A stretch of 44,348 bases of DNA from Melioribacteraceae bacterium (GTDB lineage Bacteria > Bacteroidota > Ignavibacteria > Ignavibacteriales > Melioribacteraceae). The position numbers and the translations under genes were made by a program. The stretch covers positions 1 to 44,348 of the forward strand of contig JANQIV010000213.1 in the NCBI GenBank assembly GCA_028282005.1, read 5' to 3'. Positions 27,401-35,977 of this stretch are shown piece by piece; within the stretch, counting starts at the first letter, position 1, and every line of letters begins with the position of its first letter. The notes under the pieces were generated by a model. That model did no database searches. It had not been told where the DNA came from and saw only the letters and a list, made by a program, of their open reading frames with translations.

Positions 27401-27610
27401 TAATCCATAATTTTCAGATAATTTCCACTTGTTAGGGCCGGTATTTTTCATTTCAACCCACATTCCAATTCTCTCGCCTGATCTCATTGTTGCAGGCGGA
27501 TTAGACATGTTGATAAATTGAGATCTGTTTTGTGCTTGTGTTGTTTGGTTCAAAAATAAAAAAGAGGTGATAATCGTAAAGATAATAAGAAAGACAGTAT
27601 TCTTTTTCAT
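24476..27610 (-). CDS. Secreted protein with four NBR1-type Ig-like domains, a glycosidase-like domain and type IX sorting tail
   Basis: A 1044-residue exported protein. Signal peptide (about 1-26); four tandem domains of the NBR1 central Ig-like type (about 31-143, 148-260, 266-378, 383-488), each with the pattern M/V-K-N-T/D-G-x-x-x-W and a closing NFxWQM/WFG stretch. Then a region (about 500-930) like a GH-A TIM barrel: FIRLWIPWSVVEPTENSWDF early on, and LNEP (N692-E693), the usual acid/base Asn-Glu pair. The last ~90 residues are a Por tail (LSQNYPNPFNPSTNIKYSIP ... KKMLLLK). A cell-surface glycan-active role is inferred; the nucleophile is not identified. AAGGGT precedes the ATG. Confidence 0.82.
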   Translation of the reverse strand: MKKNTVFLIIFTIITSFLFLNQTTQAQNRSQFINMSNPPATMRSGERIGMWVEMKNTGPNKWKLSENYGLASTNPFNNNNWEVNFIKISNPVVQGSHHRFNFTITAPNVNVPTTYDYAWRMKVNNTGQFFGQKTHVRTVTVKPNNNAQFMSILNLPETMFEDQIVTVTIRMKNTGTSTWRSNYNHKLGSQNPKDNRTWMSNTRVYLSSSDNIAPGQIKDFTFQIKAPSTPGNYNFQWQMVQDGGGGWFGQLTPNRIITVIPKTNAQFISYENLPTQMAPNETKTITVKLKNTGNTTWTRDERYKLGTQNPRDNKIWTGATRIYLDENENISPGQTKDFTFQIKAPMTPGSYNFQWQMVQDAGEGWFGDLTQNRIIVIPVVNGAIAEDYDFNEIVEINESIPVIITMKNDGNTVWQKSNNYKLRLNNTSWTGSNSVELEPTEIISYNNTKDFIFNISTPSNYGDYNFNWQMIQEGNGLFGEGTDVELHVEKKQNNKFLRNSGGTWIFYHRDLNKDDLNAKELADKLVSGNNFTQLKKRIRKYGRKGAEFIRLWIPWSVVEPTENSWDFNPIKTIIDEIIARESSVTKETLKLDIQLCFNMYPQWFINKINTNPQNYLHNFRDTNDNKIKPETQLVSDEKHYLSDRIVQSPLLSIWNPDLLVKAKRFINKSFELCLNNYQNHIYSVRISHGRLNEPNYPNKDHFWHLDHHAETDFETKHDWQFPQKPDTIKNKEHRREFITWYRNSKRAWINAINNHLNNKVGTNNIIMYVAGNSDIYDISKNSATFQTIFDRFITDGWKSITVKEQRLLMHMQDNRWIFKKCEEHNRSKLNNYWLVQYAGVGSNNGSNSGSVKMMEYASETGYFPSYPVYAQIPGLMKFDDQTIFNNFKNNIKDNCYWGFSWNKDSDLKVKCNNGQDINKLCWPKLKRIWTVTRRNTNCSLQKNSSEVELSNSVEAILTEYSLSQNYPNPFNPSTNIKYSIPQNSFVNLEIFNSLGEMITTLENSFKTAGNYEIKFDASNLAGGVYFYRLRTNSMVLTKKMLLLK

Positions 27611-27790
27611 TGTAATACCCTTAAGTAATTTTTAGAAAAGAGAGCCCATCTAAACATAAAAAGATAAATGGGTGTTTTAATTATACAATGAGAGATTCAA
27701 ATGTTCAAGTAGTTATATTATTAAGTTTGTATGAGTTTTGCAAGAAACGTTAAAAAATCGGAAAAATTATTGCAATAGTTTTCACATAAA

Positions 27791-27820
27791 TAATTATTTT
27801 ATTAGCAAATAAAATAGTTA
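27791..27820. repeat. AT-rich inverted repeat upstream of the VWA lipoprotein gene
   Basis: Arms 27791-27803 and 27808-27820 pair at 12 of 13 positions around AGCA, 45 bases before the lipoprotein ATG. It may be a regulatory hairpin or operator. Confidence 0.4.
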
Positions 27821-27864
27821 CAGAATTATTTCTTAAATTATTTTCTCAATAATAAACAGTTTGC

Positions 27865-29415
27865 ATGAAATTTCTTTTAAATTCCGTTTTTGCAATTTTT
27901 TTAGCTTTACTATTAAATGGTTGTTTTGATGGCACAAACGATCCGGTTATTGATGATCCCAACCGGCCGAATAATCCTTCTCCTTCAAATTCATCAACCG
28001 AGCAAAATCTTGTTGTAACTCTTGAGTGGCAATTTGATGGAGCAAATATGTTTGATGTATATTTTGACACTCAAAATCCGCCTGAAGAACTTTACGTAGG
28101 GAATTTAGAGCGAAACAGAATAATTGTAGCGGGATTAAAAAGCGGCGTAACTTATTATTGGAGAGTAGTCGCTAAACCGGACGGCGGCAGCAATGTTGAA
28201 GGCCCGGTTTGGTCGTTTAGAACTAAAACACAAGGCGGTGCAAGCGGACCCGGATTTGTAATGCTGCAGCACAGCCTTCAAACAGAAATTCCAAATTTTG
28301 TGAACATACTTTTCCAAGTTTTGGATTTGGACGGAAATGGTGTTACGGATTTTTCAACAATTGATTTTGAGTTATTTGAAGATGGTGTTTTAGTCGATCA
28401 TCAGGAAGTTGATTTATCGGTAACAAAAAGGGACGATAATAATTTTGTTCACAGAACTGTTTTGATGCTCGATAATAGTACCAGCTTATCATCAACCGAT
28501 TTAAGTGAAATTAGACAAGCATCCATTGATTTTGTAAGAAGCCTTGCAGATAGTCATCAAGTTGCGATTTATCAGTTTTCACAAGATCCGGAATTACTGA
28601 TAGATTTTACTGACGATAAAACATCACTTGAGAATACAATAGCAAATAATTATGTGTCGGGCTTTCAAACCACAAATCTTTACGGCAGTGTAATTGAAGG
28701 CGCAAGTAGAATGAATGATGTAATCAGTATTCAAAGAGTTGTCCAAAGCTCGATGATTCTTTTTACTGATGGTATGGATACGCAAGGTTCAAGTTCGCTT
28801 GAAAATGCACTTGATGCAATTGAAGATAAAAATGTTTACACAGTCGGACTCGGTGTTGATATCGATCCTGAGATTTTAGAATTAATTGGTAAGAGAGGTT
28901 TCTTTTCGATTGCGGAAGCGCAGTCAGGTGATTTGATTGAAGTATTCGATGAGATAAATGAAAACATTTTTAAATTAGCGAATAGCTTTTACTGGCTTCG
29001 ATACAATACCCCCAAAAGGGGAAATGCGAATCATATAGTTAAACTACAGTTGATCGGCAATCCTGTAAATTCATTTATTGAAGATGAATTTAACAGCGCC
29101 CCATTTTATTCTGTTGATCCGGGCATTTATATCGAACCCTCAAAAGACAGACCCAATGGAATTACAACCCTCACAATCCCGGCAGGTTTAACAAAACAAT
29201 TAAAAGCTTACGTGATGGGTGGAGAGAATGAACCTTCAATTAGCTGGGAAGAAGTTTCCGATCCGTCAAATTTGATTTTTATTACTCCGGTTCAAAATAC
29301 AGATAATACTGAAATTATAATTCAAACTACTGCTAATACCGGGCAGGCAATTATTCGTGCAATTGATAATGCAAATTCGTTTGCGTCGCCCGAATTAACA
29401 ATAACTATACAATAA
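27865..29415 (+). CDS. Lipoprotein with fibronectin-like and VWA domains
   Basis: A 516-residue envelope lipoprotein. Lipobox LLNGC puts the lipidated Cys at 20. A short Pro/Asn/Ser linker leads to a fibronectin III-like domain (about 48-122, ending YYWRVVAKPDG ... VWSFRT). A VWA domain (about 197-375) has a MIDAS-like DNSTS (D203-S205-S207). The C-terminus (about 385-516) looks beta-rich. It probably binds protein partners through a metal-dependent site on the outer or inner membrane. It is separate from the Bat operon VWA proteins. gatC follows after nine bases. Confidence 0.82.
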   Translation: MKFLLNSVFAIFLALLLNGCFDGTNDPVIDDPNRPNNPSPSNSSTEQNLVVTLEWQFDGANMFDVYFDTQNPPEELYVGNLERNRIIVAGLKSGVTYYWRVVAKPDGGSNVEGPVWSFRTKTQGGASGPGFVMLQHSLQTEIPNFVNILFQVLDLDGNGVTDFSTIDFELFEDGVLVDHQEVDLSVTKRDDNNFVHRTVLMLDNSTSLSSTDLSEIRQASIDFVRSLADSHQVAIYQFSQDPELLIDFTDDKTSLENTIANNYVSGFQTTNLYGSVIEGASRMNDVISIQRVVQSSMILFTDGMDTQGSSSLENALDAIEDKNVYTVGLGVDIDPEILELIGKRGFFSIAEAQSGDLIEVFDEINENIFKLANSFYWLRYNTPKRGNANHIVKLQLIGNPVNSFIEDEFNSAPFYSVDPGIYIEPSKDRPNGITTLTIPAGLTKQLKAYVMGGENEPSISWEEVSDPSNLIFITPVQNTDNTEIIIQTTANTGQAIIRAIDNANSFASPELTITIQ

Positions 29416-29424
29416 AGAGGAATC

Positions 29425-29724
29425 ATGTCCGTAACTATAAAAGATGTTGAACACATTGCAAAGCTGGCGAGATTAAAATTTTCTGATGAAGAGTTGAAAG
29501 AATTTACCGGTGACATGAACAAGATTTTGGAATACATGGAAAAGCTAAACGAGCTTGATACCTCAAAAGTAGAGCCTCTTTCACATCCGGTTGAACAAGT
29601 AAATGTTTTTAGAGAAGATAAAATTAGAGAATCGATCGATAGTGAAGATGCTTTGAAGAATGCACCTAAAAGTGATGACGAATTTTTCAAAGTACCAAAA
29701 GTTATTAACGTAGATAATAAATGA
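29425..29724 (+). CDS. gatC: Asp-tRNA(Asn)/Glu-tRNA(Gln) amidotransferase subunit C
   Basis: A 99-residue subunit of the GatCAB complex, which converts mischarged Glu-tRNA(Gln) or Asp-tRNA(Asn) by amidation. The sequence shows VEHIAKLARLKFSDEEL, LDTSKVEPLSHP and FREDKIRES, the usual GatC landmarks, and is of normal length. GatA and GatB are not in the window. The SD is AGAGGA before the ATG, and the stop overlaps kdsB by four bases (ATGA). Confidence 0.93.
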   Translation: MSVTIKDVEHIAKLARLKFSDEELKEFTGDMNKILEYMEKLNELDTSKVEPLSHPVEQVNVFREDKIRESIDSEDALKNAPKSDDEFFKVPKVINVDNK

Positions 29725-30488
29725 TAGTTGGAATAATTCCCGCCAGGTTTGCATCATCAAGATTAATGGGAAAACCGCTTGCCAGTATTGGCGGAATGCC
29801 CATGATTCAACATACTTACGAAAGCGCTAAAAAATCAAAACTTCTTCACGATGTAATAATTGCGGTTGACGACCAAAAAGTTTACGACACAATTTCACAA
29901 TTCGGCGGAAATGTGAAAATGACTCCGGCCGATATTCAAACCGGGTCGGATAGAATAGCCTACGTTGCTGATACAATTAGGGGTGCTGAGATTGTAGTAA
30001 ACATTCAAGGCGACGAACCTTTTATTCCCGGCAGAATGATTGACCAGGCAATTGAGCCGCTTTTATTTGATAAATCAGTTGATGTTGCAACACTTGCTAA
30101 AAAAATTACAACAGTTGATGAATTAAAAAATCCATCCGTTGTAAAAGTGGTTTTCGATTATAACAACAACGCTTTGTATTTTTCGCGTTCGCCAATTCCT
30201 TTTGTACGTAGTGCAAGAACAAATCTTGAGAAAATACAACAAGCTGACATTTATAAACATATCGGGCTTTATGTTTACAGAAAAGAGGCGCTAACAAAAT
30301 TTACTTCCACCGAGCCGACCGATCTTGAAATGATTGAAAAACTGGAGCAACTTCGGATGCTTGAAAACGGAATGAAGATAAAAGTGGTGACCACTGAGTA
30401 CGATAGTATTTCTGTTGATACACAAGAAGATTTGAACCTAGCAAGAAAATATTACGGCAAATTTATAAAACCAAAAGAGAAACAATGA
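29721..30488 (+). CDS. kdsB: 3-deoxy-manno-octulosonate cytidylyltransferase (CMP-Kdo synthetase)
   Basis: A 255-residue cytoplasmic enzyme that activates Kdo with CTP for lipid A core assembly. Typical motifs: IIPARFASSRLMGKPL, QTGSDRIA, VNIQGDEPFI, and near the C-terminus SVDTQEDLNLAR. Length is normal. It is linked to gatC by ATGA overlap and to the next gene by another four-base overlap. Together with kdsA and kdsD about 4 kb downstream it shows the cell makes Kdo-type LPS. Confidence 0.95.
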   Translation: MIVGIIPARFASSRLMGKPLASIGGMPMIQHTYESAKKSKLLHDVIIAVDDQKVYDTISQFGGNVKMTPADIQTGSDRIAYVADTIRGAEIVVNIQGDEPFIPGRMIDQAIEPLLFDKSVDVATLAKKITTVDELKNPSVVKVVFDYNNNALYFSRSPIPFVRSARTNLEKIQQADIYKHIGLYVYRKEALTKFTSTEPTDLEMIEKLEQLRMLENGMKIKVVTTEYDSISVDTQEDLNLARKYYGKFIKPKEKQ

Positions 30489-31444
30489 TAGTCCCAAAAA
30501 AGATTGATCTTGCAAACATTCCAACCCCAATTCAAAAAATAAAATTTAACGGCTGCACTTTTTTAATTAAACGTGATGATTTAACAGGTGTAGAATTAAG
30601 CGGAAATAAAATAAGAAAACTTGATTATTTACATTACCATGCAAAAAAAAGAAACGCTGATTATATTTTTACATCGGGCGGTGATCAATCAAACCATTGC
30701 CGGGCATCTGTAATTGCAGCCGCTTCAGTCGGTATCAAATCAAAAATATTTTTGTGGGGAAAAGACAAAGTTTTACCAGAAGGAAATTTATTCTTAGATA
30801 AAATCTTCGGTGGCGAAATTCAATATTTATCAAAAGAAGAATTCTTTAATATTGATGAAATAATTGCGGAAGAGAAAAAGAAATTCGCAAAAAAGAATTT
30901 AATTGTTTATGATTTCCCGCCCGGAGGTTCATCAGAATTGGGCATTTGGGGGTATATAAATTTTATTGATGAATTAAAAAATCAGATTGACTTTAAAAAT
31001 GTTAAAGGCTTGTTCTCTGCTGCAGGCAGCGGTGGAACAGCAGCCGGAATGCTTGTTGGTTGTGCATTGCATAAATTGAATACAAAAATATTTGCTGTAA
31101 ATGTGCTGTTGACAAAAAGTGATTTGCAAAATTATATCGAAGAACTAATTGAAAAATGCATCTCGAAATACAAACTAAAAATCAAAGTTGATTTTAGTAA
31201 GCTTGAAATTTTGGACGGTTATTCTGAAGAAGGTTATAAAAATATTAAGCCGGAAAAAATAGAAGTGATAAAAGACTTTGCGAAACAGTCGGGAGTTTTA
31301 TTCGATCCGACGTACACCGGAAAAGCTTTTTACGCTTACAAAGAGAATTTCTTGCAAAACAAAAAAAGTAATAAAGTTATGTTTGTTCACACAGGCGGAT
31401 TATTCGGAGCTTTCGCAAAAAGAAAAGATTATTTACATTCATAA
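30485..31444 (+). CDS. PLP-dependent D-cysteine desulfhydrase / ACC deaminase-like enzyme
   Basis: A 319-residue fold-type II PLP enzyme. LSGNKIRKLDYL places the PLP-binding lysine at Lys42; FTSGGDQSNHCR and SAAGSGGTAAGM are the substrate and phosphate-binding loops. The closest named activities are D-cysteine desulfhydrase and ACC deaminase; which applies is not decidable by eye. It overlaps kdsB by four bases, an odd partner for Kdo synthesis. Confidence 0.85.
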   Translation: MIVPKKIDLANIPTPIQKIKFNGCTFLIKRDDLTGVELSGNKIRKLDYLHYHAKKRNADYIFTSGGDQSNHCRASVIAAASVGIKSKIFLWGKDKVLPEGNLFLDKIFGGEIQYLSKEEFFNIDEIIAEEKKKFAKKNLIVYDFPPGGSSELGIWGYINFIDELKNQIDFKNVKGLFSAAGSGGTAAGMLVGCALHKLNTKIFAVNVLLTKSDLQNYIEELIEKCISKYKLKIKVDFSKLEILDGYSEEGYKNIKPEKIEVIKDFAKQSGVLFDPTYTGKAFYAYKENFLQNKKSNKVMFVHTGGLFGAFAKRKDYLHS

Positions 31445-31513
31445 TTAGCTCTCTTGTCTTTTAATAATTACTTAGCTAATTTTGATGTAGTTATATTAAA
31501 ACTTGAGGAATTA

Positions 31514-31921
31514 ATGGACAAAAGAATTAGAGTTCTTATTGCAAAAGGCGGTTTGGACGGACATGATCGCGGAGCAAAAGTAGTTGCCGCAGCATTGCGA
31601 GATGCCGGAATGGAAGTTATTTACACTGGCCTTCGTCAAACACCGGCAATGATTGTTGAAGCAGCTCTACAGGAAGATGTCGACGCAATTGGCCTCAGTA
31701 TTTTGTCCGGGGCTCATATGACGCTTTTCCCAAAAGTTATAGATTTAATGCACGAAAAAGGAATGACAGATGTACTTGTGTTTGGTGGAGGAATAATTCC
31801 TGAAGAAGACATTGCTGTGCTTAAAGAAAAAGGTGTTGGTGAGATTTTTACACCTGGAGCTCCAACTACAGAGATTGTTGATTTCCTAAGAAAATGGGTA
31901 GTTGAAAACCCTAAAGTTTAA
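31514..31921 (+). CDS. Stand-alone B12-binding protein, methylmalonyl-CoA mutase C-terminal type
   Basis: A 135-residue single domain matching the cobalamin-binding end of methylmalonyl-CoA mutase, with the D-x-H-x-x-G motif ([10 protein letters not shown]), SILSGAH and [10 protein letters not shown]. It probably works with a separate catalytic subunit encoded elsewhere. I chose ATG 31514, preceded by TGAGGA at 31503-31508; a TTG at 31454 in the same frame gives an unrelated 20-residue prefix. Confidence 0.88.
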   Translation: MDKRIRVLIAKGGLDGHDRGAKVVAAALRDAGMEVIYTGLRQTPAMIVEAALQEDVDAIGLSILSGAHMTLFPKVIDLMHEKGMTDVLVFGGGIIPEEDIAVLKEKGVGEIFTPGAPTTEIVDFLRKWVVENPKV

Positions 31922-32007
31922 TTTAAAATTCTTGCCTTACTTCTTTCCAATTATTTTCTTATCGCGGAATCTTTAATTATCTTTAAAGATTATTTTACCG
32001 ATTACAA

Positions 32008-33141
32008 ATGAATAGCCAAAATCAAAATAACAGAGTTATCTACTTGGATCTTTTGCGTGCCTTTGCAGTTATTATGATGGTGCAAGGCCACACAATGCAT
32101 ACATTTTTGATGGAAGAATACCGCACACTGGACTCTGCATTTTACAGCATTTGGCACATGATGCGCGGATTTACAGCTCCAATTTTTATGTTTACTGCAG
32201 GATGTGTTTTTGCATATTTATTTAAAAGAAAGAATCTTCCTTTCTTCGAAAATCCAAGAGTGAAAAAGGGATTGATCAGATTTCTGACACTTCTTTCGCT
32301 TGGATATTTTTTGAGGTATCCGACTCATAAAATTATTGATTTCTCTGAAGTTTCTTATCAAAGGATGTTGAGCTTTGTCAGTGTTGATGCATTGCACTTA
32401 ATTGCATTCGGAATTTTATTTATTATAGCCGTTGAGTATGTGAGTGAAAAATTAAAAATTAAAGATTCTTATTTATTTATCGGATTAACTCTATTTTTTT
32501 TCGTGCTTGCAATTCCATTTCGTTCAATAAATTTCATTGAGATTTTGCCATTACCGGTTGCTGCATATTTTAATTACGATACCGGGTCATTTTTCCCGTT
32601 ATTCCCTTGGGCAGGATATGTTTTATCCGGTGCTTATCTAGGATATCATTTGGCAAAGAATCCTGGAATTTATTTACAAAAGTTTTTCAGTTATAACCTT
32701 ATTTTAACTGGATTAATTTTAATTGGATTGTCTTTTTTATTGAAAATAACCCTAGAGTTTTATGTGATAAATGAAAATTTCTGGAATGCATATCCGACAT
32801 TGCCATACTTTAGAATTGGAGTTGTATTACTGCTGAATGGATTAATTTCATTAATAAGTAGATCGGTCAACAGATTGCCGAAAGTCGTTAATTTGTTGGG
32901 TAGGCACACATTATCTGTTTACGTTGTTCATTTGATAATTTTATATGGCTGGGTTTTTTCACCAGGATTTTATTATAAATTTTCGAAAACATTGAATGTA
33001 TTTGAATCAATAGGTGCGGTTATTATAATGATATCGCTAATGAGTGGAATGGTTTTGTTAATCGAAAAAATTAAGAAATCAAGAAACATAAAATTAAATT
33101 TATATTTGTTCGGTAAAAAAATTAAGGCGCTTGTTCATTGA
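32008..33141 (+). CDS. Polytopic membrane acyltransferase (acyltransferase 3 / DUF1624-like)
   Basis: A 377-residue inner membrane protein with about ten helices. The opening [22 protein letters not shown] matches both acyltransferase 3 and the heparan acetyltransferase-like (DUF1624) group; the His after QG is the likely catalytic residue. It probably O-acylates a cell-surface glycan or lipid. The ruvB start overlaps its stop codon. Confidence 0.8.
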   Translation: MNSQNQNNRVIYLDLLRAFAVIMMVQGHTMHTFLMEEYRTLDSAFYSIWHMMRGFTAPIFMFTAGCVFAYLFKRKNLPFFENPRVKKGLIRFLTLLSLGYFLRYPTHKIIDFSEVSYQRMLSFVSVDALHLIAFGILFIIAVEYVSEKLKIKDSYLFIGLTLFFFVLAIPFRSINFIEILPLPVAAYFNYDTGSFFPLFPWAGYVLSGAYLGYHLAKNPGIYLQKFFSYNLILTGLILIGLSFLLKITLEFYVINENFWNAYPTLPYFRIGVVLLLNGLISLISRSVNRLPKVVNLLGRHTLSVYVVHLIILYGWVFSPGFYYKFSKTLNVFESIGAVIIMISLMSGMVLLIEKIKKSRNIKLNLYLFGKKIKALVH

Positions 33142-34169
33142 GTAGAGAATCCGAAAATACTGATCCTTTTGTTTCTGACGAAGAAAAAACATTTGAGAAT
33201 TCCTTACGTCCTCTGAAGTTTGAAGAATTCATTGGGCAGGGAAAAATAACTGATAACTTAAAAGTTTTTATTGGTGCTGCCAGAAAAAGAAATGAAAGCC
33301 TTGACCATGTATTGCTTACAGGCCCGCCGGGATTGGGTAAAACAACACTCGCGCATATCATCGCAAATGAAATGGAAGTGAACATAAAAATTACTTCCGG
33401 GCCAGTGCTCGAAAAGCCTGGCGATCTTGCGGGAATACTAACAAACCTCGAAGAGAAATCAGTTTTATTTATTGATGAAATCCATCGCCTCAGTCCTGTA
33501 GTTGAAGAATATCTTTATTCCGCAATGGAAGATTATAAACTAGATATTATGATTGATTCAGGCCCCAATGCACGGAGTGTTCAAATTAAACTTCCGCAAT
33601 ACACTTTAATAGGCGCTACTACCAGAGCAGGCTTATTAACTGCTCCATTGCGTGACCGTTTCGGAATAAAATCCCGTTTAGATTATTATGACGGTAAGCT
33701 TTTAACCGGAATTGTAAAAAGATCATCTTCAATTTTGAATCTTAGAATCAATGATGATGCAGCAATTGAAATAGCAAGGCGCTCACGTGGTACTCCAAGA
33801 ATTGCAAACAGGTTATTGCGCCGTACACGTGACTTTGCTGATTACGAAGATAAAAAAGTTATTGATGTTGAAATAGCAAAGAAGGCATTAGAAGCATTGG
33901 AGGTTGATCAGTTTGGCCTAGATGAAATGGACAAAGATATTATTCTAACAATTATTGATAAATTCAAAGGCGGGCCTGTTGGTTTAAGCACTTTGGCCGT
34001 TGCAGTTAACGAAGATCCCGGAACACTTGAAGAAGTTTATGAACCTTTTTTGATTCAGCAGGGATTTATTCAAAGAACTCCACGGGGAAGGGAAGCAACT
34101 GATATTGCTTACGAAAAATTCAACAGGAAAAGAATAAGCAAAAAAAATCAAGATTCATTATTTGATTAG
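33138..34169 (+). CDS. ruvB: Holliday junction branch migration helicase RuvB
   Basis: A 343-residue AAA+ motor that drives branch migration with RuvA. Walker A GPPGLGKT (62-69), Walker B LFIDEIH (D113-E114), sensor [18 protein letters not shown], and the C-terminal winged helix ([20 protein letters not shown]) are all present. The start is TTG 33138 overlapping the stop of the acyltransferase, with AAGG ten bases upstream; no better start fits the family N-terminus. ruvA and ruvC are not here. Confidence 0.95.
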   Translation: MSRESENTDPFVSDEEKTFENSLRPLKFEEFIGQGKITDNLKVFIGAARKRNESLDHVLLTGPPGLGKTTLAHIIANEMEVNIKITSGPVLEKPGDLAGILTNLEEKSVLFIDEIHRLSPVVEEYLYSAMEDYKLDIMIDSGPNARSVQIKLPQYTLIGATTRAGLLTAPLRDRFGIKSRLDYYDGKLLTGIVKRSSSILNLRINDDAAIEIARRSRGTPRIANRLLRRTRDFADYEDKKVIDVEIAKKALEALEVDQFGLDEMDKDIILTIIDKFKGGPVGLSTLAVAVNEDPGTLEEVYEPFLIQQGFIQRTPRGREATDIAYEKFNRKRISKKNQDSLFD

Positions 34170-34176
34170 GGAAGAA

Positions 34177-34989
34177 ATGATAAAATTAAACGATATAAAT
34201 ATTGGAAGCGGAAATCCGCTGGTATTAATTGCTGGGCCATGCGTAATTGAAAACGAGGAAATTACATTATCAACTGCAGAGAAAATAAAAGAAGTTACAA
34301 CTGAGTTGAGTATTCCGTTTGTATTTAAATCAAGCTTTAAAAAAGCAAACCGTACTAATGTGAACTCCTTTATCGGATTGGGAAACGAAGAAGCATTAGG
34401 AATATTAAATAAAGCAAAAGAGAATTTTAGTGTTCCTGTTTTAACAGATGTACACACTAATGAAGAAGTAGCTGAGGCAGCAAGTGTTGCTGATATTTTA
34501 CAGATCCCGGCTTTCCTTTGCAGACAAACGGATTTACTTGTTGAAGCTGGTAAAAGTGGAAAAGTCGTAAATGTAAAGAAAGGCCAGTTTCTTGCACCGG
34601 AAGATATGAAACATGCGGTAGAAAAAATTGTATCAACCGGGAATGAAAAAGTTATTTTGACTGAAAGAGGAACAACGTTTGGTTATCACAACTTGGTTGT
34701 TGATATGCGCTCTCTGGTTATTATGAAAAATATTGGTTACCCGGTTGTAATGGATGCGACTCATTCAGTGCAAATGCCATCTTCAGGTAATGAAACCGGC
34801 GGCAATCCGGAATTTATTTTACCGTTAGCAAAAGCAGCAACAGCAATCGGTATCGACGCATTATTCCTCGAAGTTCATCCTGATCCCGAAAATGCTTTGA
34901 GCGATAAAGCAAGCCAGCTAAAATTAGAAAACTTGAGAGAATTATTAATTCAAATCAAAGATATTGATCAATTAGTAAAAAAGAAGTAA
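34177..34989 (+). CDS. kdsA: 3-deoxy-8-phosphooctulonate synthase
   Basis: A 270-residue enzyme condensing arabinose 5-phosphate with PEP to Kdo 8-phosphate. GPCVIEN, FKSSFKKANRTNVNSF, TDVHT, LTERGTTFGY and MDATHSVQMPS are diagnostic. ATG 34177 follows AGGGAAG; a TTG at 34162 would add five residues and is less likely. It lies seven bases after the ruvB stop and ten before kdsD, so all are one operon. Confidence 0.95.
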   Translation: MIKLNDINIGSGNPLVLIAGPCVIENEEITLSTAEKIKEVTTELSIPFVFKSSFKKANRTNVNSFIGLGNEEALGILNKAKENFSVPVLTDVHTNEEVAEAASVADILQIPAFLCRQTDLLVEAGKSGKVVNVKKGQFLAPEDMKHAVEKIVSTGNEKVILTERGTTFGYHNLVVDMRSLVIMKNIGYPVVMDATHSVQMPSSGNETGGNPEFILPLAKAATAIGIDALFLEVHPDPENALSDKASQLKLENLRELLIQIKDIDQLVKKK

Positions 34990-34999
34990 GAGGTTTTTT

Positions 35000-35977
35000 G
35001 TGACAAAAGAAGAAGTAATTGCTAGAGGGAAAAAAGTAATTGAAATAGAATTGGATGCAATTAAAGATTTAAATCAAAGTATAAATGGTGATTTTGCTGA
35101 AGCTGTTGAATTAATATTTAATTCAACTGGAAGAGTTGTTTTTACTGGTATGGGTAAGTCGGGATTGATTGCCCGTAAAATAGTTTCAACTCTTAACTCG
35201 ACTGGTACAGCTGCGATTTATCTTCACCCTACTGATGCGGTTCACGGTGATTTGGGGATGGTGCGCAAAGATGACGTGGTAATAATTATTTCTAAAAGTG
35301 GAAATACAGAAGAGTTGATGTCGTTAACTACAATGATAAAGCGATTGGGTGTTAAAGTTATAGGAATGACAAGCAATAGAGATTCACATATCGGTAAATT
35401 ATGTGACGTTATTTTAGATGTAATCGTAAAAGAAGAAGCATGTCCACATGATTTAGCGCCTACTTCATCAACTACTGCGACACTTGTTTTGGGTGATGCC
35501 CTTGCTATGGCACTGCTGGAGAAAAGAGGTTTCACTGCTGATGATTTTGCTATGCTGCACCCTGGCGGAAGTTTGGGCAAAAGGCTTTCGTTAAAGATTT
35601 CAGAGATAATGTACAAAGATGGTGATGTGCCTGTTGTTAAAGAAAGGACTCCTTTAAAGGATACCATTTTGGAAATTACTTCTAAAAGATTGGGAACTAC
35701 TTGTGTTGTAAACGAAGAAGGAATCTTAACGGGAGTAATAACTGACGGGGATTTAAGACGCTTGCTTGAGAAAACACTTGATATAAAAGAGTTAAAAGCT
35801 GCTGACCTGATGACAAAAAATCCGAAAACAATTTTGCAAAAATACCTCGCCTCATTTGCTTTACAGCAAATGGAAAACTACAACATTACTTCTCTGATTG
35901 TTGTGGACGAATCAAACAAGCCTGTTGGGATGGTTCATTTGCATGATTTAGTTAAACTTGGATTAAAAAGAAGATGA
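35000..35977 (+). CDS. kdsD: Arabinose-5-phosphate isomerase
   Basis: A 325-residue KdsD/KpsF protein making the arabinose 5-phosphate used by KdsA. An SIS domain (about 40-175, GMGKSGLIARKI and SKSGNTEEL) is followed by two CBS domains (about 205-325). Start GTG 35000 has SD AAGAGG six bases ahead. It is coupled to lptC by an ATGA overlap. Confidence 0.95.
   Translation: MTKEEVIARGKKVIEIELDAIKDLNQSINGDFAEAVELIFNSTGRVVFTGMGKSGLIARKIVSTLNSTGTAAIYLHPTDAVHGDLGMVRKDDVVIIISKSGNTEELMSLTTMIKRLGVKVIGMTSNRDSHIGKLCDVILDVIVKEEACPHDLAPTSSTTATLVLGDALAMALLEKRGFTADDFAMLHPGGSLGKRLSLKISEIMYKDGDVPVVKERTPLKDTILEITSKRLGTTCVVNEEGILTGVITDGDLRRLLEKTLDIKELKAADLMTKNPKTILQKYLASFALQQMENYNITSLIVVDESNKPVGMVHLHDLVKLGLKRR

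Noticed and set aside
31968-31991. AATCTTTAA/TTAAAGATT hairpin after the B12 protein gene as a terminator
   Set aside because: Only A/T-rich pairs with a weak T run; likely composition.
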